This document shows, piece after piece, positions 41,310 through 64,000 of a stretch of DNA of 64,000 nt. Each line of letters opens with the position of its first letter. Within the stretch, counting starts at the first letter, position 1. A program made the position numbers and the translations under genes. The stretch is taken from contig NW_004624747.1 in assembly GCF_000247695.1 (NCBI RefSeq), forward strand, positions 10,835,624 to 10,899,623, written 5' to 3'. The DNA comes from Heterocephalus glaber (taxonomy: Eukaryota; Chordata; Mammalia; Rodentia; Bathyergidae). The notes under the pieces are model-generated. The model did no database searches. It was given only the letters and a program-made list of their open reading frames with translations, and was not told the origin of the DNA.

Positions 41310-41700
41310 GACAGCATTGAACTTCCGGAGGGCAGTTTGGCAACTCGAATGAAAAGGCCTAGAAATGGTCTGGCAATTCCATGTCTGAGAATCCCTCAGA
41401 AGAAAATAGATACATCAGCGGAGCTGTAAGAGATTTTTCAGTGAATTGTTGCTCATTAGCAAAAGTTTGGAAATCAGTGTCCAACAATGAGCTGGATAAT
41501 TAAATAAGTAAAATATCTCACAACAAGGGACTTTAAGAAATATCATAAACCACCGAAAAGGACGGCACCCACCTACCTATCACTGCGGGAAAGTGGTGAT
41601 TAGCTATTAAGTGAAAACAAAAAGAGAACAAAGATAAATGGCAAAATGCTACATAGAGAATAATCCACATCCTGTAAAAGAAATATACATGTGTGTATAT
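41310..41700 (+). mobile_element. Ancient L1 ORF2/3' relic
   Basis: Order of blocks as in old L1: GGAGGGCAGTTTGGCAACTC, AATTCCATGTCTGAGAATCC, AAAAGTTTGGAAATCAGTG and GAGCTGGATAATTAAATAAG. Heavily mutated, no ORF. Confidence 0.5.
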
Positions 41701-43999
41701 ACCATAGAAAAATTGCAAGGATTCATTCCATATGTTAACAATACCTCTCGGTGCAATTATGGGCAGTTTTAGCGTTCATTTCTACATATCTGGATTTCTC
41801 TAATTTTTCTACAATGAATTGGGTTAGAGTTGAGAAGGGGCTTACTGGTGTAATAGACATAGGTGAAAAAAAGAGAAGCTGGTAACTGGTCCCCTGTGTG
41901 CGATAAATCATGTTCCTCCCATGGGAGACATGGGGAGAGCCCACTTGGATGACATCCCGACTCCCTGGCCACACCCATGGGGTTTGCCCTCCAGTAGCCA
42001 AAGCCACAGGCCCCTCCGGAGTCAGGAGGCTGGGGAATGTGGGATGCACTCATTCTGGGAGAGGGAGACTGCTGCTGGCTGCACTCCAGCCTCACACAGA
42101 CACTTGGATTCCACTCTAGGGCAAGAGCGGAGGGAAGCAAAAGGATCCCCACTCACTGAGATGGCAGGGGACAATCCCATCAGCTTCCCACCAAACTGCT
42201 GGGGACTTTGGTGTCCCTCTCACTCCTCTGTTGGTGACTGCATCTCTCAACTTCTACAGGGTTTGAGAGCAGACAAAGAACACTCTGACTTATTCTCTCA
42301 TGTGGCTTTCATCCTGGATTATCATCCTACATTTCTCTGAGCGAAGTGGCACCTGACAGGCACAGCAACAAGCTCAACATGCAACACTCAGCAAGTGGCA
42401 AAACCAGCACTCAATCTCCAGCCTTCTGTATCAAAATCCAGCCTCCTTTCTCTTCTCTTTGGCTGACCCCAAGGAAGGGCTTATCCCAGGAGGGGAAAGA
42501 GATAACAGTTCCAACTGGAAGCAGCCAAGGCTGGGTCTAGATTCAAGAGAAAAGAGTCTGGTAATTCATTAGTAATTTCACATGGCCACAGAGGGAGGCA
42601 TAGTAACAGGCAGTGTGCTTCTGACATTTCTGCATTCCTAAGGCAAAAGCCCTTACTGGCCTCAAAAGTGTGAAGACTTCAGAGGGATATGGGGTTCCTA
42701 GATGGCCCATCCAAACCAGACCCTAAAGATGGCTCTTCCACCCCAGAGCTCCCCAAGAGAACTAACTAGCAGAAGAGAAATTCCTCAGAGCTTTGAGGTG
42801 ACATATCAGGGGCATAGATCTCTGGGAGCCAAATACTTATACATCTGACTAATTAATTAGTCAGCCCTGACTAGCTCATCACCATAATTCAGTGTCTGAA
42901 GTTACATTTTGCATTAAAGTGCACAAATTTAAGATTAAGTCAATGAACAATAGTGTGACCTCCCTCCCGCCCCAGCCTCTGTCATCCCGTGGTCTGCTTT
43001 GCATTGCAGTCCCAGCAGCTACTGCCCTTGGCTGCTTCATCTCTTAGTCCCCTGGTGCTGTTCCCAGCTGTGCAGGGACCCAGTTCCTGCTCCCACCCCC
43101 TCCAATCCAGGTGGCCGTATATGTTGGGAGCATCTTGTTTGGGGAGGAGCACATTTTGAGACTTAGAGTTTGCAATGCCCTCCAGCCAGAGACCACTAGA
43201 AAACCCCTTGTAGTTGAACAAGATCAGATGTATAATCTTGTTGCTAGAGCAGACACACTCCATGATGAATCACGGGGCCTTGGGACGAGGCTGTAAGTAA
43301 GGACTGACACTAGGAATTTGGCTCGTGTCGTGGGTTTGGGGGAGGACTCTGCTGTGGTTGGATGGTGGCAGAAGCAGGGCTCATTCTATGACTGGATATT
43401 TTAATAACTCTTCCCTAGAAGGAAGGAGGAACGAATGTGGCTAAAGGTAACAGCCACACTCTGCATAGTGATGATTTGGTCAGGTGGGCCACATACATGG
43501 CAGTGTTCTCATAAGATCATATCACTAGTGATGGCATAGCTATCTTTGTGCAAGTGTGCTCTGTGATGGTCACACAATGAAATAGTCTAAGGACACATCT
43601 ATCTATTTAGGTTTTTCTCTCTCTCTTCCCTCTTCTCACTTTCTTGCTGTACTGGGGACAGAACCCAGGACCACACCCAGGCCTTCGAGGACAAATTTCT
43701 CAGAACATATCCCATCATTAGGCGACACATCACTTACATTAGGGGGTCAGGTGGGCGCAACTGACAGTTGGCTTGGGTGACCTCCTTTGCATACATGTGT
43801 ATGACGGTGTCATCAAAAAAATATGGTGAATGTTTAAATGTGTAAAAGACACATTTCCATAGATCCCGCTCAGATACTTCTCCATTGCTCTTACCACTTT
43901 CCGAAGTAGCTCTGGAAGTCTTTCCTGAGTGTCATTAGTTGTGTTGTCATGGCTGCCTCGATGTCCCAAATGAACTCAAAACTCTTACAATTCATGGCC

Positions 44000-44087
44000 A
44001 TTTTTTTTTTTTGGTACTGGGGATCAAACTCAGGACCTTGCGCCTGTGAGGCAGGCAGCAGAACCACTGAGCTAAATCCCTGGCCCT
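44000..44087 (-). mobile_element. ID-type SINE
   Basis: T-run, GGTACTGGGGATCAAACTCA and AGCTAAATCCCTGGCCC. The duplicated TGGCCATTTT flanks it (about 43995 and 44091-44100). Confidence 0.9.
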
Positions 44088-44484
44088 TTGTGGCCATTTT
44101 GACTCTGGGGCAAGAGCCAGATGTCTCATGGTGCCAGGTTCAGTGAATAGGGCAGATGAGGATGTACTGTAATGTTTTCACAAGCTTGCCTTTCTTTTGG
44201 ATGGCACCTGGCAGCAGGATTCCCCATATTTTTGATCATATCTAGTAAGGACACTCACAAAAAAGAACTTCCAGAAATACTGCAGAAAGTAGCAAGAATG
44301 GTGGGATAAGTGTGTGTGAAGTGAGGGGGAGGATTTTGAAGGCACATTAGTGGCAATGTGTCTTACTGTACTAATTTTATTTTTGTATTAATTTTATTTT
44401 ATTCCATTTCCCCTCTCAAGTCCCCTCACCTCCCTATGTCTCTTTTTATTTAAACATTTGCTGTATACTTTGATTGGCCCTTGT

Positions 44485-44486
<2 letters not shown>

Positions 44487-44523
<37 letters not shown>
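44487..44523. repeat. (AC)n microsatellite
   Basis: About 18 AC units in intergenic DNA. Confidence 0.95.
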
Positions 44524-44526
<3 letters not shown>

Positions 44527-44924
44527 CGTGGACAAGCATATGGTTGAGGAGGTAACTGGTTCCTCACTATGTACCAGGAATGGTCTTAGCAGCCCTCCAT
44601 GGGAAGAACGATCTCCCCCCCACTCATTTGGCAAGGTTGGAGTGGTAAGTGACATGTTCCATGTGAGGAGGAAGTGGCTGAGGGCAGATTTGAATTCTGG
44701 TCTAATTCCAGAGTTTGAATCCTTCCCACCACCCTGGGGGGCAGAAGAGGCTCCGGAAGCCCGGAAGGTGCCAGGGACCACGCATATTGCTATATGGGGG
44801 GCCCCAACCATTTCCTCTGTCTCTTCATACCCATGCCTCAGTTTCTAACTGGTGCTGATTAAAGATAATCATACTAGTGGTTTGGAGGTGGGCAGTGTCC
44901 AACTGTTCAGCTTCAGACTTTGAG

Positions 44925-44967
44925 CACCTGTTGGGACAAACTTAGCAACCTAGAGAGACCCTGTCTC

Positions 44968-44998
<31 letters not shown>

Positions 44999-45055
44999 AG
45001 AGAGGAATGAACTGGGGATGTAGCTCAGTGCAAAGGCCCTGGGTTCAGTCACCAG
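44925..45055 (+). mobile_element. B1-ID composite SINE, 5'-truncated
   Basis: AACTTAGCAACCTAGAGAGA (B1 end), an AG-repeat linker, CTGGGGATGTAGCTCAGTGC and GGTTCAGTCACCAGTG (ID). Confidence 0.8.
44968..45004. repeat. (AG)n tract inside a B1-ID composite
   Basis: Interrupted AG repeat replacing the A-rich linker between the B1 part (ending CCCTGTCTCAGAG) and the ID part (CTGGGGATGTAGCTCAGTG). Confidence 0.9.
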
Positions 45056-45425
45056 TGTTGTGGCTTGTGTTCAGATGTACCCCCAAAGCCTCATGTGAAT
45101 GAGGTGGGGCTCTTTTGGAGGTGGCTGAATCTAGTGTGTGATTGATTCATGGTGCAGTGGTAGGCCTAAGAGCACTAGGATTAAGGGTGTGAGTGCTACT
45201 GCCCTAAAGTAGTCTGAATAAGATAAAAGGGGCAGGAAGATGGTGTTAAGGTCTCTTGCTGCTTTTGCTGTCTTTTGCCACCATGAACTGTTGCCCTTCT
45301 GGCACCCTGCCTTGGAGCCAGCCGATTATGGACTGAAACCTCTCTACAAACTGTGAGCCAAGTAAACCTTTTCCCCTTTGGGTGTCAGGTATTTTGTCTC
45401 AGCAGTGAGAAAGATAACTAAGACA
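45056..45425 (+). mobile_element. MaLR-type solo LTR
   Basis: Plus-strand copy with TGTTGTGG...CTAAGACA ends and the blocks GATGTACCCCCAAAGCC, GAGGTGGCTGAATCTAG, CACCATGAACTGTTGC and GACTGAAACCTCT. It is inserted directly after a B1-ID composite. Confidence 0.7.
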
Positions 45426-46751
45426 CCCAGTATTGCAAAATATAGAGATATAGAGACAGAGATAGAGATGGAGATGGAGAGAAAAACATGCCCCCCACCA
45501 TGGAATACATCCCCAGATACAGCAAAGGAGCCAGGCCTGCAGGGGACACTGGTCTTGTCTCACCTGGTCTCTGCCTTAGCTGGTGAGGAGAGGGCTGCAG
45601 CCCCTTGGGACTGCGATGTGCTAGGGGCATGTCGGGGACACATTCCTGCATCCTCCCTCGACTGAGTGTGAGCCTTGAAATGGTGGGTGGGAGGGGCTAC
45701 AAGAGCAGGCCGGCCCTTTGCTCAGGCACACCCCCAAATCCAGCTGTCTTTCAGTTGGTGGCTGGGAAGCCTGCTGCTGTTCCATGTCCTGCTACCTCCC
45801 CTGGTTTGCTGGAGTTTGGAGACGAGAGCTCTGCTCCTCAGCAAGTCTTCTAAAATCCCGTGGGAACTACTAGCAACAAGTGGAACTTAAATAGGTCAGG
45901 GGTAAACTGCAGATGAGCAGGGTCCGGATACAGCAGCCCCAAGGTGTTGCTCCATCGGGACCCTTTGCATCTCTCGCTGCACACACAGCCCAGGCAGGGC
46001 TCTGTAGTGTGGCCAATCAGGCTCACGACCCTGGTTCTGCCCCTTCCTGACTCTGGGATCCTGGGCAATGGATGACTCTCTCTGAACTTTGGTTTTTTTC
46101 AGCTGCAAAGTGGGCATCACAACAGGTTGGCACTGGACACTGGGGGTTTTGATCAGGATATGTGATGCTGCATTTTCCCCCCCTTGGGTTAGTTATAGCT
46201 CCTTCTCCACCAGAGTGAGCTCTGGGGGGAGGAATGGTGTCATATTGTACATGGCTGAAGGCCCAGCCCCAGGCTACCCTGGAGCAGAAGAGGTCCTGTA
46301 TGGTTTTGCTGGGTGCACTCCCGGGCAGTCTTGCTTCCTGGGCCGGCTCCTGGCTGGGACACCTGCCAGATTCCTGGCCCATCTGGCACCATCTGCGCTG
46401 ATGACAAAGCTCCCCAGCAGTCTGTATGTCAAGCCCCTGACTGCCCCACACAGGCGCTGCTCCCTTCCCAGACAGCATCCTGAATGGGACAGGAGCAGGT
46501 CAGCGAGGGCCAGGCAGCGACCCCTAGGGAAGAGATCATGGACCCTGAAGCCTGGCAGCCCAGAGCTGCAAAACTGCCCAGTGGGCCAAGTGTCACCGTG
46601 TTTCTCCCCAGTTCATCTTTACTCCAACCTCTGACTCCCTTGCCTCCCTTAAGGGATTTTTGTCCTGGAGCCCATTCCTGCCTGTTTGTGCCCACTGATG
46701 ACCTCTCTCCTGGTTCTTCTTTAGTACTGAGGTTGAGTTACATCCCTCACC

Positions 46752-46856
46752 ATATTCATTTATTTATTTAGAGATATTTATTTAGAGATAGTGTATCTCA
46801 CTAAGTTGCCCAGGCAGGGCTTGAATTCATGATGCTTCTGCTTCAGCCTCCCTCCT
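46752..46856 (-). mobile_element. B1-like SINE
   Basis: TATTTATTTAGAGATAGTGT, CACTAAGTTGCCCAGGCAGG and CTGCTTCAGCCTCCCTCCTG. Confidence 0.7.
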
Positions 46857-46974
46857 GTGGGGAATCCCCACTGACTTCTAAAACCCAGCTTAGGAACTGG
46901 CTTTCTCCTCCTCCTGACTCCCCACCATCCAGTGCAGACCCTTCCCAGGGTAGTGAAGTCACATAGACCAAGGG

Positions 46975-47160
46975 CTGAATCTCAAGTGTGGTGCTCTTCA
47001 GCTGTGTGATCTCATGCAAGAAAATTCACCTCTCTGAACCTCTGTATCATTATCCATCGAATGGGCCAGCTATACTCACAGTCCCCAGGGTTCCTGGGTG
47101 GATTAAATGCAAAGGTTTGTGCAGAGGGCTGAGCACAGAGCCTGGCGTGGGACAGTCACT
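46975..47160. mobile_element. MIR-type SINE relic
   Basis: GCTGTGTGATCTCATGCAAG, CTGAACCTCTGTATCATTAT and GAGCACAGAGCCTGGCGTGG. Confidence 0.6.
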
Positions 47161-48560
47161 GGTGGGGTGGGGTTGGGGTGTGACACTCACACTGTGTCCG
47201 AGGGGATGTGCTCCATTTCCCACTGTTCACCACCTTCCCACACTTGGTCTTGCTGTTTGGCTTCCTCTACCTCAGGTCTCTCCATCTTCAGAGAGGAAGC
47301 CCTCTCTCCCAGGTGTGTAGGAAAGGACACATCCTTTATAGCTCTTTCTCCTTACACGGATGTGAACTGCTTCTTTGACCCCCTGCGTTATCTGTCCTGA
47401 CTAGAGACACATTTTAGGGTATGACTTGTTATACCTGTCTCAGATGAGGAGAGTGAGCTCGGAAAGGTGGTCAATGTCCCTGAAAGTAGTGTGGCCGGGC
47501 CGGGCTGGGCTCCCCTGCCTGTCTGACCCCACATGGCACCCATCACCATCTGTATGGTAATCAGGCAGGTGTTACACTAAGGCATTAATGAGGAAAGAAG
47601 CCTCAGGCCTGGGGTCACTCAGATAACCTGAGGAAGCTTTTGATACCAAGTTCAAGATTTTATCCACCTGAAGGCTGGGCCTCACCCCTGCTTCTCAAAG
47701 TATGGTTTGCCATGTACAGCACTCGACTGTCATGAGTGTGGGCCCGGGTCAGGGTCTCCCTGTGAGTTGGGTGTGCCTAGGTATTTGGGCATGACTATCA
47801 TGGCCCCTGTGCAGGACAGTTCTCATCCCAGAGTGACAGCTGTCAGGATTCCAATCCCCAGAAGGATCAGGCCTCTAGAAGACAAGGTGGCTCCAGCCCA
47901 GCCAATCCTTCCACCAGAGCCTTTGGTGACTCAGAAAGTGAGTTGAGGGGGCTTGCTGCCTGGCCTGCTACCTGGCTCTGGAGGTCCTGGGAATATAGGG
48001 CTGTGGAGTTGCAAAGATGGTGGCCATCCCCACCATGACCCTGCCTCTGAACTTCCTGCATGTGTCTCAAGAGCTGCTTTGGCACCTGCTCACCACCTCC
48101 TCACTCCCTGCAGCCACACCAGCTCAGGGTGTGCAACCTCCTTGTGACGTCACTGGTCTCCCCCGCCTCCCCCCTGGCATTGGGCAGGCTGGTTCAGGGA
48201 CAGTGCTGGCAGGGCCTTAATGACTTTTTGTAACAGCTTCCCTTTCACACATCTGTGGCCCAAAGGCCAAGGACACCGTTTCCAGCTTATGGGGGTTTGT
48301 AAATCATCTACCACCCACACAGGTGGCTTTCTTTCCTCAGCAGCCACTCCATGGCCCCATAAGAGCCGGCCTTAGAAAGAGGCCCCCAAAGAAGGTAGCC
48401 TGTTGGTGACGCTGCATTCAGATCCAGGGCAGGGGCATCCACAGACCTGGAGCCTGGCTCAGCCAAGGGGCAGAAGCTTTGGCACAGGGTTCTGCCTTCT
48501 GCTTCCTCTGCAGTCTTCTCGGGGATCAGAGGGATGTGGCACAACCTCTGATGGGGTTTT

Positions 48561-48646
48561 TTTCCCACCCCCAGTACCAGAGATCAAACTCAGGACCTTG
48601 TGCTTTCAAGGCAGGCGAGGTGCCACTGAGCTAAATCCCCAGCCCC
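48561..48646 (-). mobile_element. ID-type SINE
   Basis: CCCAGTACCAGAGATCAAAC and CTGAGCTAAATCCCCAGCCC. ATGGGGTTT is duplicated on both sides (48551 and 48651). Confidence 0.88.
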
Positions 48647-48782
48647 TGCAATGGGGTTTCTTGTGCCATCCCAAGTCTGGTTGTCTTCGTAGAAGGTCTA
48701 TAAGCTGACCCAGACTCCATCTCATTCTGCCCTGCCAACAGCTCTGAGACCACCTGCACAGAAAAGCACAAAGGAAATGCAG

Positions 48783-48926
48783 CTGGTAGAGGCAGAAGGA
48801 TCACAAGTTCAAGCCCAGCCTGGGCAACTTAGTGATTCAGCAAGACCCTGTCTCAAAATTTAAAAATTCAAAAGGGCTGGGGATGTAGCTCAGTGGGTTC
48901 AATCTCCAGTACCACTTAAAGAAATA
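48783..48926 (+). mobile_element. B1-ID composite SINE, 5'-truncated
   Basis: AGGATCACAAGTTCAAGCCC, TTAGTGATTCAGCAAGACCC and GGGCTGGGGATGTAGCTCAG, ending CAATCTCCAGTACC. Confidence 0.85.
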
Positions 48927-50080
48927 CAAAGCAGTTGCTAGTCCTTGGGAGAGGGAGATGCTGCCTTGGAATGTATGGAAGCTCAGGGTGTAGCATGGGG
49001 GAGCCCATAAACCTGGAGCTGAATGCAACCCAGCAGAGGCGCCTCAGGATCTCCTGCTGATGTCAGGGGAGTTGTAAAAACATAACTCCAGAGAACTTGT
49101 TAATTTGGTCCCTGGGATAAAACGAGTCTTGCAGGCCGAGTTATTAGCTGCCCCCAGATGGCACAGACTGGGGCTTCTCAGGCCATTTCTCTGCTGTCCA
49201 CAGCAACACTGCATGGCGGGCCCTGCTCTTCCTGTCCCATAGAAGAGAAGCCTACAGGTCCAAGAAGCAGGGGCCTTGCTAGTGGGAGGCAGAGCTGAGA
49301 CAGTGACAGGGCTGCCCAAGCCCTTACTCTCACTGGTGTCCTCCTAAGACCTCTAGGTCCTCAGCTTGCGCTGTGCATCAGACTCCACTTGTTAAGCAGT
49401 TGCTCTTAACACATGTTGGTTGATGACTGCAATGAGGAAATGATTTCATTCCCACCTCCAGCCCCGAAGACTGGGGAGCATTGTGGTCTGGCCTGAGCCT
49501 CGATACAGCCTCTTCCACATCAATCTAACATTGGGGTGTGTGGTATGGGGGCACAGTGGAGTGGGCTAGGATCACACAAGCCTGGAAAGATGTTGGCCCA
49601 GATCCTTCTGGCTGAAGTGCCCTTTGCACATGTGGTTGCTCCACTTGGATGCTTCCTTGTCAGCAGTGCAGAGGGAATGTGCCTTTCCCCTCAAGCCCAG
49701 ATGAATTCCAGAGGTTATGTAGGTGCCTATCTGTGAGTGTGGGAAGTGGCAGGCAGAAGTTACTCTGGGAGCTTGGTCAGAGCCCTATGCACAAGGCTGT
49801 GGGCAGCCCCGACATCCTAACAGAGGGCGGGGAGTTGCAGGAAGAGAACTACCCTCAGGTTGCTCTATCGGAGACCAGAGGTGAGCCTGGTGCATCTCAC
49901 ATGTGCCTGGATTAAATTCTCAGCATCCTGATGGAGGCACCCAGAGCCATTTCCACATAAAGAAATGGGTACAGGACTGGGCTCATGGGACTCAGAGGCA
50001 GGAAGTGGGGGGCAGGGAGGCTTTGCACATCTGTCTGCAATTCCAGAGCCCATCATGCTCTGCCTTTTGGAAAAGCATTG

Positions 50081-50168
50081 TTTTTTTTTTTTTTTTGGTA
50101 CCGGGATCGAACTTGGATCCTTCCACTTGCAAGGCAGGCAGCGGAACCACTGAGCTAAATCCCCAGCC
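50081..50168 (-). mobile_element. ID-type SINE
   Basis: Long T-run, GGTACCGGGATCGAACTTGG and AGCTAAATCCCCAGCCCC. Confidence 0.88.
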
Positions 50169-50177
50169 CCAGCATTC

Positions 50178-50242
50178 TGGGTTTTTTTGGTTTTTTTTGG
50201 TACCGGTGATCAAACTCGGGACTTTTTGCTTGCGAGGCAGGC
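50178..50242 (-). mobile_element. ID-type SINE, 5'-truncated
   Basis: GGTACCGGTGATCAAACTCG...CTTGCGAGGCAGGC, missing box A. GGAAAAGCATT recurs at about 50069 and 50246, outside the pair. Confidence 0.8.
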
Positions 50243-51357
50243 ATGGAAAAGCATTCTCAATGAACCATTTTTCACCATTCTTCAAGCCACGCTGGCCAAA
50301 TAAAGAGGTTTCCAGGTAATATGCCTGAGGCCTAAGATAGCCCTGCACTTACACGTTAACCAAATTTAGAGATAACCCACCTGCCAATGCCTGATCACCC
50401 ACTTTTATCCAACAGCTGTTACTTGCCAAGGAAATACAGACCATGGCTTCCCAACACTGGAGACCAGTACTTCTCAAACCGTGTTGAAAAACAACACTCC
50501 TCAGGCATTCCCAAGTCCTATCAGCAGATCCAAAACAAAACCGTTTTTCTGTTATAAACTTTCTCTTTGTAGTGATGATTTGTAAGGAAAAGCCAAAGTG
50601 TCACAGAGTAAGGCCCTAGTTTTAGGCAGGTGTGCACTAGTCTGGAGGCTCCCGAGCATTTTGGGGCTTTGCAGGATTTGTCCACTAGCAGCAGGAATGC
50701 TGAGTGAGAAAGCCCCAGGGCACCAGTGCTGGGACTGCTGGGAGAGGCCTCCTGACTCTCACAGCCTGGGTCGTGTTCTAGTCCTCAGGTGTGCCAGGCC
50801 AGGTGAGGTGGTGAGAGCCCACTGGGTTGTTGGAGCTGCTTTGGTGAGGGAAAAGCCACCCAAGGCGGAGTTGGGAAAACAGGCTCCCTGTGAGACTGAG
50901 AGGGCTGGCTCTACAGAGGAGGAAGAGCGTCCCAGGGAGAGGGCAAGGCGCGACCCTTGACCTTTGGCTGGCAGAACAGCTGAGCACACCTGGGGTAGCT
51001 GCAGAATTTTACTTCGTATGTGTGTGAATCATCTGAATTTTTTCCCACCAAACATTTACACTTTGGTAAGTTACTGTGTAAGACAGGAACTGCAAAGATA
51101 CACATCCAACCTATGGTCACGGTGGCCTCTGGGAAGAGGGCAGTGGATGGGCTGTGTGTGGGGGTATGTTTCTGAAATGTGTTACCTCTGACAACACAAT
51201 CGGGAGCAAGTGTGACAAGTAACAACCCTGCTCACTGGCTGGAAGGCTGAGGTGTGGGCCACAGTCTTCTCCTCACTGTGGGACGCCTGACTCTGAGCTG
51301 TCCAGGCACATGGCTACACAAAGAGCAGAACACAGCCAGCATGTGCTTCAGTACAAA

Positions 51358-51363
51358 TTTAAT
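51358..51363 (-). terminator. UBE3B: Distal UBE3B poly(A) signal ATTAAA
   Basis: The common variant hexamer, located where the repeat-free block ends. The opposite strand also reads AATAAA here (51361-51366), but no plus-strand transcript is evident. Confidence 0.5.
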
Positions 51364-51578
51364 AAAGCCTCTGACATGTCTCAATTCATAAGTTATCTAC
51401 AAAAACAAAAAACTCACAACTTTTTAGAGCCATCAAAAGCCATTATGGTGTCAGTGAACACCAGCTATAAAAGCACAGACTCAGTGTTTTAGATAGTGCA
51501 ATATCACAGCTGCTGTGATTACAAACTACCCCTCCTGGTCAAGGAAAGAAACAGGTAAAGTTGATATTGGTGCTTATA

Positions 51579-51594
51579 CCCCCCCCCCCCCCCC
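51579..51594. repeat. C16 homopolymer in the UBE3B 3' UTR region
   Basis: Sixteen consecutive C on the plus strand (G16 in the UBE3B transcript if the long UTR is used). Confidence 0.9.
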
Positions 51595-52955
51595 ACCACA
51601 AGGCCCCAACTGGCTCCCCCTCAGGAAAGAAAAATCAAGATGGGATCAGTCTTCGTGCAGGCCATGAGCTACCAGGGCTCAGGATCTATGTACAGTCTGT
51701 GTACACCATGGTTGTACACGTTTAAAGGAGTCAAGTGCTTAAAGAATGTGGCAAGTCCACAGATGCAGGAGTTACTAAAACACCTTAACATTAACTTCCT
51801 GTCTTTAAATTTGTCTTCTTTCCAGCACAGTAAATCACACACTCTTTTTCAGAAGCCCAAGGGCTCTGGCCCGGCCCACGCTTGGATCCAGCTGAAGCCC
51901 TCTGATGGGGGTGGTAGACTGCTCTTGATTGCTTTGGTGCCAACAGGAAGGCTCTTGTTGGAAGGTGTGGCTTCGAAGAGGGCTGTAAGCCCTAAGTCTG
52001 TGGCACAGAGTGGAGGAGGGAGCAGGCACTCCCGGGTTCTCTGGCTTCAATCTGGGTGGGGGTACATGAGGTGCACGAAGTGGGGAGGGTGGCTGTCACC
52101 AAGGACTACTAACAAGGCCCCTGCCTCAATTCCCTGGATCTGGACAAAGCTTTCATGAAAGGGGAAAACAGATGACAGAGAAGCACAATAGGCTGGAAGG
52201 GGAAAAGGAGTAAAAGGAAACAAACACAAGCCAATGCAGAGGCAGGGAGGGGTACATGTGGGTCTCCTCGGCCTCCTGAGCTGCTCAGTGTAAAGGGCTC
52301 CCAGGTGTTCTGCGCTGAGGGCCAGTCAGCAAGCCCCAAGATTCACGAAGTCCAGATGGGTAGGTACCTCAAGTTAGTGTTTGTTTCCTCAATAGATGAG
52401 CAGGGCAATGAGCCGAGAAAAAGGCAGTCACTGCTCTGGGTAGCAGTCAGTGCAGCTAGAACTGGAGCTGCTCCTTGGAATCAGTGAGCTCTTCTCCCGA
52501 ACCAGGGCACCAATGTGGATGCATAGGACAGGATCAGCCAGTGAGGGCTCAGAAGGGAGGCTGCAGCACGGAACGTGCAGCTTCTCAGTGGGAGCAGCAC
52601 CCTGAACTTCTGGTGCTCCACGGCCTCTCTGGGCAGCAGATGGGCCTGGCTTCCTGGGAAGAGGCTTCTGTGGATGGGACAGAGGCAGAAACTTTGTTGG
52701 GTGCATAGAGGCTTGGCGAGGCCTTACCTGAGTGAAGAGTTTTCAGAATGGAAGGAGAGGATCCATGTGTAGCAGGCTTCTTGCACTCAGACCCATGCCA
52801 TGGAATGACTCTAGGCTCCCTTGGTTCCAGGGAGTTGTTCACACACAGCTCACAAAGCCCCAACTATCCAAGAATGGCCTCTTACATTTGCCAGGCCTGG
52901 GCTCTAGGCCACTGGAAAGTGGGAGAAAAGGACCAGTGTGGGTGGAACCTGGAAG

Positions 52956-52961
52956 TTTATT
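52956..52961 (-). terminator. UBE3B: Proximal UBE3B poly(A) signal AATAAA
   Basis: Canonical hexamer (GATAATAAACTTCC on the minus strand) about 200 bases after the stop codon. Confidence 0.5.
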
Positions 52962-53157
52962 ATCAACACTCCCAACCAGCATCACTCGGAGGAGGCTGTG
53001 TAGTGCCGCCATGTGCATCTAGGGTCCTTGAGGCCACAGGGGGGTCTCATGGCTATAGAGAGGGTCTGGGCACCAATGTCTCCTGGCATGTTGGCCATGC
53101 TCCAAGGCAAGCTGTCACAAGGAGCCCTGGAGGGCACGTGGATGGGGCAGAGCGCAG

Positions 53158-63954
<10,797 letters not shown>

Positions 63955-64000
<46 letters not shown>
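63955..64000. repeat. (TC)n microsatellite at window end
   Basis: At least 23 TC units in a UBE3B intron. The tract continues past the window edge. Confidence 0.95.

Larger units (their letters stand above)
37823..51339. other. MMAB-UBE3B intergenic region
   Basis: Between the convergent 3' ends. It holds SINEs at 38238, 38588, 39712, 40038, 44000, 44925, 46752, 48561, 48783, 50081 and 50178, the MaLR LTR at 45056, the old L1 at 41310, MIR relics and four microsatellites. No exon-like block with family resemblance was found on either strand. In human these two genes are also neighbours with nothing coding between. Confidence 0.65.
51340..53157 (-). other. UBE3B: UBE3B 3' UTR
   Basis: Minus-strand sequence after the stop. 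An AATAAA hexamer at 52956-52961 would end a short UTR of about 0.2 kb. An ATTAAA at 51358-51363 would end a long one of about 1.8 kb. No SINE is recognisable inside, which fits a transcribed UTR. A C16 run (G16 in the mRNA) lies at 51579-51594. Confidence 0.6.

Noticed and set aside
40935..41429. 164-codon plus-strand open frame in the intergenic region
   Set aside because: GC-rich chance ORF running into an ancient L1 relic. No recognisable domain or codon pattern.

Overview
This is a nuclear genomic window from a placental mammal. It is most likely a non-murid rodent, because it is full of tRNA(Ala)-derived ID-type SINEs ending in a GGTACC-A(n) tail, 7SL-derived B1-like monomers, and B1+ID composites of the kind known from squirrel-related rodents. 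The species cannot be fixed from sequence alone (squirrel- or beaver-like is a guess). Coding sequence is a few percent of the window. Everything else is intron, UTR, intergenic DNA and repeats. No bacterial, phage or CRISPR feature is present.

Three protein-coding genes were reconstructed exon by exon, with GT-AG junctions and uninterrupted reading frames. (1) MVK, mevalonate kinase, minus strand: coding exons 2-11 between 21958 and 2833 encode 396 residues, the human length, with a poly(A) signal at 2139-2144. (2) MMAB, mitochondrial cob(I)alamin adenosyltransferase, plus strand: nine coding exons between 23304 and 34865 encode 239 residues. (3) The 3' end of UBE3B, a HECT E3 ubiquitin ligase, minus strand: seven exons between 62540 and 53158 encode the last 280 residues, including the catalytic cysteine. 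The rest of UBE3B lies beyond base 64000.

The layout is MVK(-), shared promoter, MMAB(+), about 16 kb of repeat-rich intergenic DNA, then UBE3B(-). This is the human chromosome 12q24 order seen from the other strand. MVK and MMAB are divergent from a compact CpG-containing region (about 22.97-23.30 kb) with five CCAAT boxes. Their co-regulation by SREBP-2 is established in other mammals and links isoprenoid/sterol synthesis to adenosylcobalamin supply. MMAB and UBE3B converge tail to tail.

The non-coding remainder holds ID, B1 and B1-ID SINEs, MIR relics, ancient L1 3' ends, three MaLR-type solo LTRs, several microsatellites, a 33-nt truncated U2 snRNA retropseudogene with target-site duplications, and a 100-N assembly gap in MMAB intron 4. 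I found no undescribed gene system. The observations most worth checking are the promoter architecture, the shortened MMAB C-terminus, the alternative polyadenylation signals and the retro-insertions with intact duplications.
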